From NCBI RefSeq assembly GCF_036182465.1, contig NZ_CP108081.1:1674001-1738000 (forward strand): 64,000 bases of DNA, given 5' to 3'. Positions 1-9,869 of the stretch are shown here, in pieces (position 1 is the first letter of the stretch; the number at the start of each line of letters is the position of its first letter). The notes beneath the pieces were generated by a model that was not told where the DNA came from, did not search any database, and saw only the letters and a program-made list of their open reading frames with translations. Made by a program: the position numbers and the translations under genes. Source of the DNA: Streptomyces sp. NBC_00258 (GTDB taxonomy: Bacteria; Actinomycetota; Actinomycetes; Streptomycetales; Streptomycetaceae).

Positions 1-2
1 GC

Positions 3-749
3 GGGCAGGGCGACACCATTCCGGCCGAACTCAACACGGCCGCCGACCCGTTCGTACTCCTTGCGATCGCCGCGAGCGCCACCGAACGCGTACTGCTCGG
101 AACGCACGTACTCATCGCCCCGCTGTATCCACCCGTCCAGCTGGCCAGGTCGCTCACCAGCATCGACGTGATCAGCGACGGCCGTCTGCTGCCCGGTTTC
201 GGAATCGGCTGGTCGCCCGAGGAGTACGAGGCGGCGGGCTCGGACTTCACCCGGCGCGGCGCCCGGATGAACGAACTGCTCGACGCCCTAGACGCCATCT
301 GGACCACCGACCCGGCCCAGTACAGCGGTGAGCTGATTTCGGTGCCCCTGCACCACTCCCCCCTCAAGCCCACCCGGCGTCCCCGTCCGCCGTTCTACCT
401 CGGCGCGATGTCCGAGCGCGCCCTGCGGCGGGTCGCAGAGCGCGGTGACGGCTGGCTGCCGCTGGTCGTGGTGCCCAGTTACGTGGACATCGACGGGCTG
501 GTGTCCCAGCGGGCGGCCATCGACCAACTGGCCCGGGAGGCCGGCCGGGACCCGTCCGCGATCGATGCCGTCCTGCGGGTCAACATCGATGCGGGGACCA
601 CGACCCGGAAGGTCGCCGACACCATCAGGACTCTCCACGAGCGCACCGGCATTGACCACTTCATGGTCGACTCCATGTACGCCGTCCACAGCGTCGACGA
701 GGCCCTGGCCCAGGCCTCCGAACTGATCGCCCTGGTCGGGAAGGGCTGA
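3..749 (+). CDS. LLM-class F420-dependent oxidoreductase, 5' end missing
   Basis: The gene is open at the left edge of the window; the first whole codon is at base 3 and 248 residues are visible. Members of this family are TIM-barrel enzymes of about 290-340 residues that use reduced F420 (some use FMN) to oxidise or reduce small organic molecules in the cytoplasm. The visible part has the family pattern of a barrel strand ending in RLLPGFGIGWSPEEYEAAG, followed by a conserved PFYLGAMSERALRRVAERGDGWLP region. The substrate cannot be told. It ends convergent with the SRPBCC gene, with a hairpin between them. Confidence 0.85.
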   Translation, partial: GQGDTIPAELNTAADPFVLLAIAASATERVLLGTHVLIAPLYPPVQLARSLTSIDVISDGRLLPGFGIGWSPEEYEAAGSDFTRRGARMNELLDALDAIWTTDPAQYSGELISVPLHHSPLKPTRRPRPPFYLGAMSERALRRVAERGDGWLPLVVVPSYVDIDGLVSQRAAIDQLAREAGRDPSAIDAVLRVNIDAGTTTRKVADTIRTLHERTGIDHFMVDSMYAVHSVDEALAQASELIALVGKG

Positions 750-870
750 CCGCGCTGCCCCGATCCTCCTGTCCCAGCCAGGGGATCGTTCAGGGGATCG
801 ATCGGCTCTACGGGGCATCTTCCGACCGAGGCCCTTCGCGGCCCGACAGTGCCGGCCGCAGCCTTTCGAA

Positions 871-933
871 GTGGACTGTTCAAACGGTCGCGGGTGACCT
901 CCAGGACAACCCGCGTCCGTCCGAATAGTCCAC
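871..933. terminator. Imperfect stem-loop between convergent genes
   Basis: Bases 871-895 pair with 909-933 at 21 of 25 positions around a 13-base loop. It lies between the 3' ends of the F420-type oxidoreductase and the SRPBCC gene and could terminate both. No T-run follows, which is usual in Streptomyces. Confidence 0.5.
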
Positions 934-1010
934 GGTGGGCCGAGGCCAGGCCGGAAGCGGGTCGATCGCCTGCTCTCGACACGGCCGGGCACGGGGGCAG
1001 CCGACCTGAG

Positions 1011-1478
1011 TCAGTCGGTCCCTTCGAGGTACGACGCCAGGTTGGCCAGCGATGAGGCGATCCCGGTCTCGTGGTCCGCCTGGTCGATGCCGGGTGGCAC
1101 ATCCGTGGCGGTGACGGTCACCTCGGTTCCGTCACCGGCGGCAGCGAGGTGCCAGGTCATCGTCATGGTGCCCGCGAACGACGGGTCGTCGGCCTCGAAC
1201 ACCGCCCGCTGCACCACGCGCTCCGGTGGCACCAGTTCGGCGAACCCGACGTCGACGACATCCGTCGCGTCCGAAGTCTTGCCGGGGCTGTCGGTGGGGT
1301 CGAGGTAGGTGAGGACCATCCGGAACCCTCCACCGGGCCGGGGGTCCCACCGCTCGACCCGCCCGCGCATGCCGTCCGGCGGCAACCACGCTTCCAGGGA
1401 CTCCGGGTCGAGGAGGGCACCGTAGACAGTCGCCGGTGGTACGGCGATCACCCGGCTGGAGCGGTCAGTCCTGTCCAT
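1011..1478 (-). CDS. SRPBCC / AHSA1-family protein
   Basis: A 155-residue single-domain protein. The opening strand and helix, IAVPPATVYGALLDPESLEAW, then a GGGFRMVLTYLD strand and an acidic FEADDPSFAGTMTMTWHL strand, fit the START-like fold of the AHSA1/SRPBCC family, which binds hydrophobic ligands in a deep pocket; many members have no known ligand. The ATG at 1478 gives a typical length. It is divergent from the P450 gene with a 186-base spacer. The function is unassigned and a link with the P450 is not shown. Confidence 0.8.
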   Translation of the reverse strand: MDRTDRSSRVIAVPPATVYGALLDPESLEAWLPPDGMRGRVERWDPRPGGGFRMVLTYLDPTDSPGKTSDATDVVDVGFAELVPPERVVQRAVFEADDPSFAGTMTMTWHLAAAGDGTEVTVTATDVPPGIDQADHETGIASSLANLASYLEGTD

Positions 1479-1664
1479 GGCCCGAGTTTAGGGCGACGGC
1501 GGCTCCTTGGCGGCGCAGGGTGACGGTTTCCAGGTATGCCCCGGCGGCCGCGGCGGAGGCCCCACCACGGTGGACTGTCACCCGACATGCCCGCCCCCGT
1601 ACAGTCCGCCTTGGTACCAGCGCTCCGTTACGGCCGAGCACGGCGGTTGACCAGGAGAGAAGAC

Positions 1665-2996
1665 ATGGACACTGAAGCCGGTCGCGGCTCCCCTTCGAAC
1701 GTCCCCGGAACGGGGCGGCCGGTCCCCGAAGCCGAGCCCGCACTCGTGAAGCGGTGGCATTCGGGCGAAGGTGAACTGGTCGAGCTGCTGTCCCAGGTGC
1801 GCGAGCGGTTCGGCGGCGTCGCCGCGTTCCGCCTCGGGCCGGCCCTCACCGTTCTCGTCACCGACCCGCAAGCGGTCCAGCACGTCCTGGCCCGGCACCC
1901 GGAGCAGTACGTCAAGCGCTCCCACCGCGCCCGTGTGCTGATCGGCGACGGTGTCCTGGCCGCCACCGGCGCGGCGTGGAAGCAGCAACGCCGCTTGCTG
2001 CAGTCCCAGTTCACTGGTACCGGGATGCGCCGCTACGAACAGCGGATCACCGGGGCCGCCCGGACGACCGCCGAACGCTGGGACGGATACGCGCGTACCG
2101 GACAGCCCTTCGATGTCGGGCAGGAGATGCGCCGCTTCGCCCTGGACTCCATCTGGCGCTCCCTCACCGGGTACCCCCTCGATGACGGGACCGAGCGCGA
2201 ACTGGCCGCTGTGGAAGCCGTGGGGGCCGCCCTTCCGACTCTGCCCGCCGATATCGGCGACGCCCAGGACGCCGTCGCCGCCGATCTCGCCCGGATCGAT
2301 GCGGTCGCGCGGCACGCCATCGAGGCCGCCCGCGGCGGAGCGGCCGGCCCCGACGGACCGGGCCTGCTGCATGTCCTGCTCGACGCCGCCGCCGAGCACC
2401 CCGAGTACACCGACCGGCTGATCCGCGACGAACTGGTCACGCTGCTCGCGGCCGGGCACGAGACCACCACCACCACCCTGACCTGGCTCTACCTGCTTCT
2501 CGACCGGTACCCCACCGCCCGCGAACATGCCCTGGCCGCCGGTGGCGAAGGATCCCCGGAACGCCGCCAGGCCGTCCAGGCCCTGATCCACGAGACGCTC
2601 CGGCTCTACCCGTCCGCCTGGATCCTGCCCCGCCACGCCACCGAGGACGACACCCTCGCCGGGTACGCCGTCGAGGCGGGCACCGACCTCCTAGTCTGCC
2701 CGTACCTCACGCACCGCGATCCCGAACTCTGGCCGGACCCGCAGCACTTCGACCCCCAGCGCTTCATCACGCCGGGCGCCCGCCCCACCCACCCGGGCGC
2801 CTACTTCCCCTTCGGCATCGGCCCCCGCGCCTGCCTCGGGCTGCAGTTCGCACTCCGCGAATCAACCGTCCTGCTCGAACACCTGCTACCGGCCCACACC
2901 CCGGCCTTCTCCTCCACTCCCACAAAGGCGGTACACGGCTTCACCGTCCGGCCGGACGGCCCCACCCCAGCGACCTTGGTACGGCCAACTATCTGA
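1665..2996 (+). CDS. Cytochrome P450
   Basis: A 443-residue haem monooxygenase. The visible landmarks are the C-helix W105/R109, the I-helix oxygen-activating motif AGHETT (263-268), the K-helix ExxR (E310-R313), and the haem-binding loop FPFGIGPRACLG with Cys390 as the axial thiolate. There is no membrane anchor, as usual for bacterial P450s. The start at 1665 has AGGAGAGA a few bases upstream; an upstream in-frame extension to 1536 is unlikely. No ferredoxin or reductase gene lies next to it, so it must use redox partners from elsewhere. The substrate is unknown; neighbours give no pathway. Confidence 0.95.
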   Translation: MDTEAGRGSPSNVPGTGRPVPEAEPALVKRWHSGEGELVELLSQVRERFGGVAAFRLGPALTVLVTDPQAVQHVLARHPEQYVKRSHRARVLIGDGVLAATGAAWKQQRRLLQSQFTGTGMRRYEQRITGAARTTAERWDGYARTGQPFDVGQEMRRFALDSIWRSLTGYPLDDGTERELAAVEAVGAALPTLPADIGDAQDAVAADLARIDAVARHAIEAARGGAAGPDGPGLLHVLLDAAAEHPEYTDRLIRDELVTLLAAGHETTTTTLTWLYLLLDRYPTAREHALAAGGEGSPERRQAVQALIHETLRLYPSAWILPRHATEDDTLAGYAVEAGTDLLVCPYLTHRDPELWPDPQHFDPQRFITPGARPTHPGAYFPFGIGPRACLGLQFALRESTVLLEHLLPAHTPAFSSTPTKAVHGFTVRPDGPTPATLVRPTI

Positions 2997-3330
2997 ACAG
3001 GTCATGCCGGGAACGGCCCGCAGCCTGATGGGCCCGTGCAGGACCATGGGTTTCGTGGCGCTGTTGGGCACTGTCGACGTCCTGGCGGTTGTGAAGGCAG
3101 TGTCCCTCCGGGATGCTTCACCGGCGCCGCCGATCCCCTACGTCACCAGGACCACTGTCAGAATGCCGAGCGGGACCATGAAGTTGCCGGAGGGCGGCAG
3201 AGTTCCGCCCGTCATCGGTGCCGGAAGCGCCTGTTCGTCTGCCGTCGCCCGCTGAGTACGGTGGCGTGAGGAGCCCTGGGGGATCTGTGCCGGGGCGCGA
3301 TCGTGGTGAACGGTCCGAGGCGAGCACGGG
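2997..3330. other. Intergenic stretch without a convincing gene
   Basis: There is a possible plus-strand frame (3004-3255, 83 codons) and a possible 25-codon minus-strand frame ending at 3139 with a hydrophobic C-terminal half. Neither has a good ribosome site, so I call no gene. No clear terminator or repeat was seen. Confidence 0.4.
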
Positions 3331-3567
3331 GTGAAGATGGTCTACCTGGTCCTGGCTGCGACAGCGGTCGCGTCCATCGTGGCGGCCGCCGTGACCGTGC
3401 TGGTGCGGCGTCGGCGGCGCCGACCGGATTCCGGTTCGGAAGCGCAGCGAATTGAAGCGGCGGCCACGAGAGGCGTGCGCGATGCGCGCCGCCAGGCTCA
3501 TGCCCATCAGCATTTCAACGATGTCGGCGGCATCAGTGCCCTGCGGGATCGTGACTCCCACTCGTAG
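3331..3567 (+). CDS. Small single-pass membrane protein, hypothetical
   Basis: A 78-residue product if the GTG at 3331 is used (ATG at 3337 is also possible). Residues about 4-25 form one hydrophobic membrane span, followed at once by a cluster of six arginines, so the positive-inside rule puts the C-terminus in the cytoplasm. The tail is rich in His, Ala and Arg and has no recognised domain. The ribosome site is weak. It may be a real small protein or a chance frame; neighbours give no hint of function. Confidence 0.45.
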   Translation: MKMVYLVLAATAVASIVAAAVTVLVRRRRRRPDSGSEAQRIEAAATRGVRDARRQAHAHQHFNDVGGISALRDRDSHS

Positions 3568-3691
3568 GGACTCGTAGGGACAGGGGACGACATCAATGAC
3601 CTCCCAGCCCTCCCACGATGACCGGATCGGTCCGCACCCGGACCCGATGGGGCCTGGTCCTGACCCTCCCGCGCGGGCCAGGCTTGGGGAC

Positions 3692-4291
3692 ATGACCCGA
3701 GCGCTGATCGTCATTGATGTCCAGGAGTCCTTCCGGGCCCGCCCGCTGTGGGAGACCACCTCTGATCTGAAGATCGCCGACCAGGTGAACCGCCTGGTCC
3801 GACTCTCCCGTCAGGCCGGGGACCTGGTCGTGTGGGTGCTGCATTCCGAGCCCGGCAGCGGGGATGTCTTCGACCCTGCCCTCGGCCACGTCCGGCTCAT
3901 GGAGGAACTGGAGCGGGCGGACGGGGAACCGCTGATCCACAAGACCTCGCACAACGCCTTCACCACCACCAACCTGCAGCAACTGCTCACCGAGCGCGGT
4001 GTCCGCGAACTCACCGTCTGCGGCATCCGCACCGAGCAGTGCGTGGAGACCACCACCCGCGTCGCAAGCGACCTCGGCTACCAGGTCACCTTCGTCACCG
4101 ACGCGACCGCGACCAATCCCATCCCCCACCGCGACGCGCCCGCCGACCAGAGCGTCGCCGAGCTGCTGGCCGACCCGCTCACCCTCCCTGCAGAAGAGGT
4201 CATCAGGCGCACCGAGTACGCCCTCGCCGGACGCTTCGCCACCATCGCGACCGTCGACCAGCTGGAGGCGGCGGCAGGACGTAGGGCATGA
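3692..4291 (+). CDS. Isochorismatase-family cysteine hydrolase
   Basis: A 199-residue protein of the isochorismatase/nicotinamidase-like fold. The triad is visible as Asp9 in ALIVIDVQESF, Lys84 in HKTSHNAF and Cys117 in GIRTEQCVETT. Family members hydrolyse amides or vinyl ethers (isochorismate, nicotinamide, ureidoacrylate and others); which one cannot be told. The start ATG at 3692 has GGGGA just before it and matches the family's N-terminus. The stop overlaps the region just before the GlxA-type regulator gene, so the two are probably co-transcribed. Confidence 0.9.
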   Translation: MTRALIVIDVQESFRARPLWETTSDLKIADQVNRLVRLSRQAGDLVVWVLHSEPGSGDVFDPALGHVRLMEELERADGEPLIHKTSHNAFTTTNLQQLLTERGVRELTVCGIRTEQCVETTTRVASDLGYQVTFVTDATATNPIPHRDAPADQSVAELLADPLTLPAEEVIRRTEYALAGRFATIATVDQLEAAAGRRA

Positions 4292-4301
4292 TGACCGAAT
4301 C

Positions 4302-5210
4302 GTGAGCCACATCGTCTTCTTCCTGGTGCCCGGAGTCCACCTGCTGGATCTGGCAGGACCCGCGCAGGTCTTCTCGACGGCCACCGACTTCGGGCACCCT
4401 TACACGCTCTCCTACGTCGCCGAGCGGACGCAGGTCTCCACCGCGCAGGGGCTGCCGCTGGTGGCAGGGCTCGACTGGCCCGAGCTCGGCCCCGAGGACC
4501 TGATCGTGGTGCCCGGCTGGCGGGCGGCAACCCTGGCCGGCAGTCCCGCCATCGGTGCCGCCTCCCTGCGGGTCCTGCGGAACCACCATGCCAGAGGTGG
4601 GACGGTGGCCAGCGTGTGCGCCGGAGCCGAGGCGCTCGGCCGGGCCGGTCTGCTGGACGGTCGCCGCTGCACCACCCACCACGACGTGCAGGACGAACTG
4701 GCCGTGCGCCACCCCGGGGCGTTGGTCGTCCGCGACGTCCTGTTCACCGCCGACGACCGGGTGATCACCTCGGCCGGCATCGCCAGCGGTATCGACCTGG
4801 CCCTGTATCTGGTCGCCGCCCGGCACGGTCCGGCCGTCGCAGCCCAGGTGGCCCGCGACATGGTCGTCTACGCCCGCCGCAACGGCCATGAGCCGCAGTC
4901 CAGCGCGATGCTCCGGCACCGGTCCCACCTCGACGACACGGTGCACCGGGCCCAGGACCTCATCGACGCCCGCTTCGACCAACCTCTCCCCCTCCCCGCC
5001 CTGGCCTCGGCCGTCGGCGTGAGCGAACGGACCCTCACCCGCCTCTTCAGCCGCGCCACGGGGCTCACCCCACTGCGCTACCAGCAGGCCCTGCGTCTCG
5101 AACGCGCCCAACACCTGATCAGCCACGGCGCGACAACCGACGCCGCCGCCCGCTCGGTCGGCTTCGAGGACCCACGCATGCTGCGCCGCCTCCGCGCCCG
5201 CGCCGCCTGA
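4302..5210 (+). CDS. GlxA-type transcriptional regulator (DJ-1/PfpI domain plus AraC HTH)
   Basis: A 302-residue regulator. Residues 1-180 form a DJ-1/PfpI-like sensor domain, with SVCAGAEALGRAGLLDGRR around the nucleophile-elbow Cys. Residues about 210-302 form an AraC-type DNA-binding domain with the first helix-turn-helix at LASAVGVSERTLTRLF. The second helix ends early (VGFEDPRMLRRLRARAA then stop), about 10-15 residues shorter than the family's usual tail. The GTG start at 4302 follows the isochorismatase-type gene by 10 bases. The pairing of an amidase-like hydrolase with a GlxA-type regulator is common; it probably controls the neighbouring hydrolase. Confidence 0.88.
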   Translation: MSHIVFFLVPGVHLLDLAGPAQVFSTATDFGHPYTLSYVAERTQVSTAQGLPLVAGLDWPELGPEDLIVVPGWRAATLAGSPAIGAASLRVLRNHHARGGTVASVCAGAEALGRAGLLDGRRCTTHHDVQDELAVRHPGALVVRDVLFTADDRVITSAGIASGIDLALYLVAARHGPAVAAQVARDMVVYARRNGHEPQSSAMLRHRSHLDDTVHRAQDLIDARFDQPLPLPALASAVGVSERTLTRLFSRATGLTPLRYQQALRLERAQHLISHGATTDAAARSVGFEDPRMLRRLRARAA

Positions 5211-5543
5211 CCACGAACAGACGGGAGTGAGGCGGCCAGTTGCCCAGTCGCTGCGCAGCGTCGGCGGCGACGTCCGCGGGCCTGCTGCGCTTCCATGCCG
5301 CTCTCGTGCACGTGACCGATGCCGCGGGCCCCGAACTCCACTGCACGGACGCCCTGTTGGCTACCCGGCGCACAATCTCGACGGTCGGCCTCACCGACCT
5401 CGACTGGATCGCGGCGGTGCTCGCCGCCCTGGACGAGCGACGTCCGCTGCCGCCGCCCTCCGACCGCCCAGAACGTGTCTGGGAGACCCCCACTCCGACT
5501 GAGAGTGCCCGTGCCTCGGCGGGAAGGCGTGAGCGGTCGGTAC
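5211..5543. other. Gap with a possible gene remnant
   Basis: The plus-strand frame from about 5240 reads a protein-like stretch (for example STVGLTDLDWIAAVLAALDE near 5377-5436) without a good start or a family I recognise; it runs on into the antisense of the LuxR-type gene. It may be the relic of a lost gene or chance coding in high-GC DNA. No other feature was seen. Confidence 0.25.
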
Positions 5544-8251
5544 TCAACCGCCAGTCGTGGTCTCCGACCGGCCGTGCTGGTGATCCGGACGTGGGACGGG
5601 TGATGGTGTCCTCAGTGTCTGGGCCAGTTCGCGCCGGGTGGTGACGCCGAGTTTGGCGTAGGCGCGGTGGAGGTGGTTGTCGACCGTGCGCACCGACAGG
5701 ACCAGCGCCTGGGCGATGTCCTTGCTGGCGTTGCCGAGGGCGGCGAGCAGGGCTATCTCGCGTTCGCGGTCGGTGAGCGGAGCGGTGGACTGGGCGGTGG
5801 TCAGCAGTGGTGTGCGGGCGCCTTCGCAGCGGGCCGGGGCCGCCGCGGCCCGGTGGGCGGCGGCTGAGGCGCGGCGGGTCTGGTGTGCCCGGCGCCAGGC
5901 GGCCGCGGCTGCGGTGGCCGCCTCGGCGGCGAGCAACTCCGCGCCGACGGCCTGGCACGCGTCGGCGGCCTGGAGGAGCTGGTCGGGGTCGTCGGCTGCC
6001 AGCGCGGCCGCCAGTTGGGCCCGGGCCGGGGCGAGTGCCCCGTCGCATCTCTGCGCGAGTGCGGTCAGCCGGTCCGTGACCTCCTTCGCTCCGCCGAGAC
6101 GGGCCACATCGGTCAGCAGCAGTGCCTCGCCGGTCAGGTGGCCGGTCGAGCGGGCGGCAAGGGCGGCGGCGGTGAGTACGGACCGTGCCCGCCCAGGTGT
6201 CCGCGGGCGGCCAACAGCCAGGCTTCGCCCAGGCGTTCCTCCCCTGCCGACAGCAGGCCCGGTGCCAGCGGCGGCAGGGTGCGGTGCTCGGCCAGCGACG
6301 CTTCGGCCGCGTCCAGGTCTCCCAGTACGGCCGCACAGGCGGCGAGGCCGCCGAGCACCGGGCGCAGGGCCATGGTGTGGTCGAAGGAACGGGCCAGGGC
6401 GGCGGCCTCGGCCCACCAGCGGCGGGCGGTCGCCGGCCTGCCGGCCAGCCACTCCGTACGGCCGAGGAAGACCGCCAGCCAGACCCGTACGACGGAATCG
6501 GCGGCGACCAGTTCGGAGTAGGTGCGCTCGCCCTCGCGGCGGGCTTCAGCCGGGAGACCGGCTTCGGTGAGAGCGAGGACGAGCGGGATGCGCTGGACGG
6601 CGGGATGGGAGACGAGGGCGTGTTCGTCGACCTTCCGGTGGCCGGCGTGGGCGCGCTCCGCCCAGGTCGCGGCCTCGCCGGTGCGGCCCACCAGTGCCAG
6701 CGCGAAGGGCTTCATCCAGGCGCCTCGCAGCCAGACGTCGACGTCGGGAGCGTCACCGACGTCGGTCTCCAGGTCCTCCAGGAGTGTCAGCCCCTGGGCC
6801 GGCTGACCGGCGACGATCCGCATGAAGCCCTCATTGATGGTGAGCTTTCGGCGGGCCGCCGGGCTGGTGATCCGGTTCAGGGCCGCGTCGTTGACCGCGA
6901 GCGCCTCGCTGAGGGGGGCGTTGCTCCACAGCAGGTTCAGCGTCCGGACCAGAGCGACCGCCAGTTCTTCCAGTTCACCGATGGCGACGGCGTCGGCCTG
7001 GGCGATCGCCGCCTCGGCCTGGTCCCAGCGGCCCAACTCGAAGTAGGCATGGCCGAGCATCAAACCGGTGGCCGTGGTGCGGTGCTTCTCGGGCAGGGCC
7101 TCCAGGAGAGCGACGATCTGGGGGTAGTCGTGCGCGTGGCGGGACAGTACGGCGGCCTGGGTGAGCAGGGTGGGGTCGGCGGTGCCGGTGGCGGCCAGCC
7201 GCCAGGTGGCGATGTGCAGCAGGTCGCCGCGGCGGCGGGCACCGCGGGCCTCGACGCGTGCGGCCTGGTCCAGCAGCAGGGTCCGGCGGCGCAGGACCGG
7301 GAGCCCGGCCCGCAGTACCTCCCCGTACAGCGGGTGGGCCAGGGACACGGCGGTGCGCCTCCGGTCCTGCATGATGCGGATCAGTCCGGCCTGTTCCAAG
7401 GCGGCCATCACCACCGGCGGGGCGAGGTCTTGGGCATCGGCCAGGGACAGCGGCTCGCACAGCGCCAGCAGTTCCAGAACGGGGCGTCCGGCGGAATCGG
7501 CGGTGGCCAGCCTGGTGCCGATCACTTCGGTCAGCCGCGCGGTGGCCGGCAGCCGGCCCTCGGCCAGGTGCCAGATCTCCCCGTCCTCGGTCAGGTCCCC
7601 GGCGGTCAGGGCTCCCAGGACCAGTTCACGCAGGTACAGCACGTTGCCGCCGCTGGCAGCCGACAGCTCGTGCAGACTGCGCCGGTCGACCGCTCCGCCG
7701 AGCGCGGCCTGGAGCAACTCCTCGATCTGCTCAGGGCTCAGTACGGTCAGGTCGACGCGGTGGACCGCGTCTCCGCCCCGCAGCGCCGTGACGGCCTTCC
7801 CGTACGGCTCACCGCTGCGTACGGTGCCGATCAGCAGGAGCACGCCGGTGTCCATCAGTTGCCGCAGCAGCACCGCCGAGGCCGAGTCCAGCAGATGCAT
7901 GTCATCGACCAGCAGCACCCACCGTCGCCGCCCGGGCCCGGCGGCCAGTCGCTCGGCGACCGCGGCGAACCCGGCCACCGGGTCCGACAGATCCACCCCC
8001 GCGGGCAGCAGATGCGCGATCGCTCCCAACGGCACGGCACCCGCCGCGGCACTCGCCGTGGCCCGCCCCACGCGGAAACCCGCCGCCGAGGCCCGGCCCA
8101 GACACTCCTCGGCCAGCCGGGACTTGCCCACCCCGGCCGACCCGCCCACCACGAACCCCCGGCACTCCCGGTCCGCCAGCGCCGCGGCGAAGGAATCCAA
8201 CTCCGCCCCGCGTCCCACCAACGGCCAACGGCCCACCCAGTCCCGCACCAC
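5544..8251 (-). pseudogene. LuxR-family ATPase regulator (LAL-like) split by a frameshift
   Basis: Read on the minus strand, the first frame starts at GTG 8251 or 8248 (an AGGGGGAG ribosome site lies at 8255-8262). It encodes an AAA-type ATPase with Walker A GGSAGVGKS (Lys43) and Walker B WVLLVDDMHLLD, then helical repeats, and stops at 6134. The C-terminal LuxR helix-turn-helix (LTDREREIALLAALGNASKD and the following VRTVDNHLHRAYAKLG) is in another frame that ends at 5544. The two join smoothly near 6190-6197, where LAARGHLG should run on into RARSVLTAAA; one base appears to be missing there. Without it the product is about 705 residues and lacks the DNA-binding domain. It is either a recent pseudogene or a sequencing error; the intact family is about 900 residues. 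Confidence 0.85.
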
Positions 8252-8652
8252 GGCTCCCCCTGGCAGGGCACGGCACGCGAACACCCCCGACGGGCACCCC
8301 CGGCCGCACTCCGCCCACTCAGCACGTGCACGATCCGCTTGACGCCAAGTGAGTCTAGGAACGCCCGGCGGAGCGGACCAACCGGCTCTCCGGTACTTCT
8401 CCGAGTCGGACGCACGTCGCCGACTCGGCTTGCCTCGCAACCACCACGGAGAGACGCTCACATCCCCCGATTGGCCATGTCAGTTCGGTGTCGGACCTGC
8501 CCTCTGCCGTGTGTGGCGATGACCGACGTGTGGTCACCCCGGACAAGCAGGCCCGCGTGACCGAATGTGCCCTCTTGCCCGGGTGATGGTGCTCCATCAC
8601 TGTCGTTGGGCACCGTCGTTCGTCTGATGACCGCTCACCGTCGGAGATCCCC
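8252..8652. promoter_or_regulatory. Divergent promoter region with two inverted repeats
   Basis: This 401-base gap separates the LuxR-type gene (leftward) from the DUF5937 regulator gene (rightward). A perfect 9-base inverted repeat with a 10-base spacer lies at 8401-8428 (CCGAGTCGG/CCGACTCGG). A second, GTGATGG-TGCT-CCATCAC, lies at 8583-8600, about 50 bases before the start at 8653, a good place for an autoregulatory operator. No open frame here looks like a gene. Confidence 0.4.
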
Positions 8653-9663
8653 ATGCTGCGGGTGCACTTCACGGCCGACGACATCGCACGCGTGCGTGTC
8701 GCCGCTGCCCCCGACCCCTTGTGGGAGATCGTCAACAGTTTCCAGGCGCTGATCAGGGAGGAGAACGGCCTGGCGTTCGGCGAGTGGCGGCGCATCGTGC
8801 GGCCGCGGCTGTGTCCGGCGGACGGGCTGCTCGCCGCGTTGCTGCCGCCCCGCGGCTACTTCCCGGACTTCCTCACGCCTGACCTGGGCGGCTCCCTCGG
8901 GCTGGAGAGCGCGGTCGACACCGTGCTCGGCACACCCCGGGCCGACCTGCGCGGCGATCTGGCCAGGCTCGCCGCCTCCCCGGCCCGGCCGAGACCGCTG
9001 CCGGCCGAGGCCCGTGCCCTCGCCGAGGGCGCCCTTGAGGCCCTGCACCGGCTGGGTGCAGCGCTGCACGGGTACCACCGGCGAGCGCTCTCCGCCTTCT
9101 GGCCGCACATCCGCGCGCAGGTGGACGCCGACCGTGCCGTGCGCGCCAGGGCTGTGCTGGGAGGCGGAACCGACGGGCTGCTGGCGAGCCTCCGGCCCGT
9201 CCTTCGCTGGCATCCGCCGGTACTTGAGGCCGACTATCCGGTCGACCACGAACTTCGGCTCGGTGGGCGGGGGTTACTGCTGCAACCGTCCTTCTTCTGT
9301 TCCCGACGACCCGTGACTCTCGCCGTACCACTCCCCGACCGCACGCCGGTTCTGGTCTATCCGATCCAACACACCCTCGGCTGGGCGCTGTTGCCCGGCG
9401 ACTCGAACCGGGACACGGGGCTGGGCACGCTGCTCGGCCGAACCCGGGCCGCCATCCTGCAGGACGTCGTGACGGGCCGTACGACCGGTGAACTCGCGGA
9501 AAGGATCGGCATTTCCGGGGCGGCGGTGAGCCAGCACACGGCCGTGCTGCGGCAGGCCGGACTGCTGCTGAGCGTGCGCCGCAGCAAGTACGTGCTGCAC
9601 ACGATCACGCCCGCCGGGCTCGTCCTCCTCGACAGTCCGCCACACACGCCGATGGACACCTGA
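8653..9663 (+). CDS. DUF5937 / ArsR-type winged-helix regulator
   Basis: A 336-residue protein. Most of its length (about 1-260) resembles the DUF5937 effector region of actinobacterial regulators; residues about 265-325 form an ArsR-like winged helix (TTGELAERIGISGAAVSQHT, then VLRQAGLLLSVRRSKYVLHT). It most likely represses or activates a nearby gene, perhaps the secreted protein downstream or the divergent LuxR-type gene. A TTA leucine codon sits in frame at 9274-9276 within GRGLLLQPSFF. In Streptomyces such codons need the rare bldA tRNA and tie expression to late growth. The start has GGAG at 8644-8647. Confidence 0.82.
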   Translation: MLRVHFTADDIARVRVAAAPDPLWEIVNSFQALIREENGLAFGEWRRIVRPRLCPADGLLAALLPPRGYFPDFLTPDLGGSLGLESAVDTVLGTPRADLRGDLARLAASPARPRPLPAEARALAEGALEALHRLGAALHGYHRRALSAFWPHIRAQVDADRAVRARAVLGGGTDGLLASLRPVLRWHPPVLEADYPVDHELRLGGRGLLLQPSFFCSRRPVTLAVPLPDRTPVLVYPIQHTLGWALLPGDSNRDTGLGTLLGRTRAAILQDVVTGRTTGELAERIGISGAAVSQHTAVLRQAGLLLSVRRSKYVLHTITPAGLVLLDSPPHTPMDT

Positions 9664-9869
9664 CGCCTGACAACTGACAACTGAGGCCGCACGCATGCCC
9701 CCTGGCGCCTGCGGCCTGAAGTCCGAGGCCTGAGAGGCGGGTTCCGTTTAAGCCACGGCTTCAACGTGTGGCGACGACTCGGCGGCCGACGACAGCCTGG
9801 CACCACGAACGGGGCCACGCCGCCACCGGGTGCCTCGTATGTCGCGTCCTGAACAGGGGGATCAACCGA

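Noticed and set aside
3115..3195. Possible 25-codon minus-strand peptide with a hydrophobic C-terminal half
   Set aside because: No ribosome site and no recognised family; its length is within chance in this DNA.
3004..3255. 83-codon plus-strand frame after the P450 gene
   Set aside because: No good ribosome site, no domain, and composition like a shadow frame.
5544..8251. Programmed frameshift in the LuxR-type gene
   Set aside because: No slippery heptamer or following pseudoknot seen; a one-base deletion explains it better.
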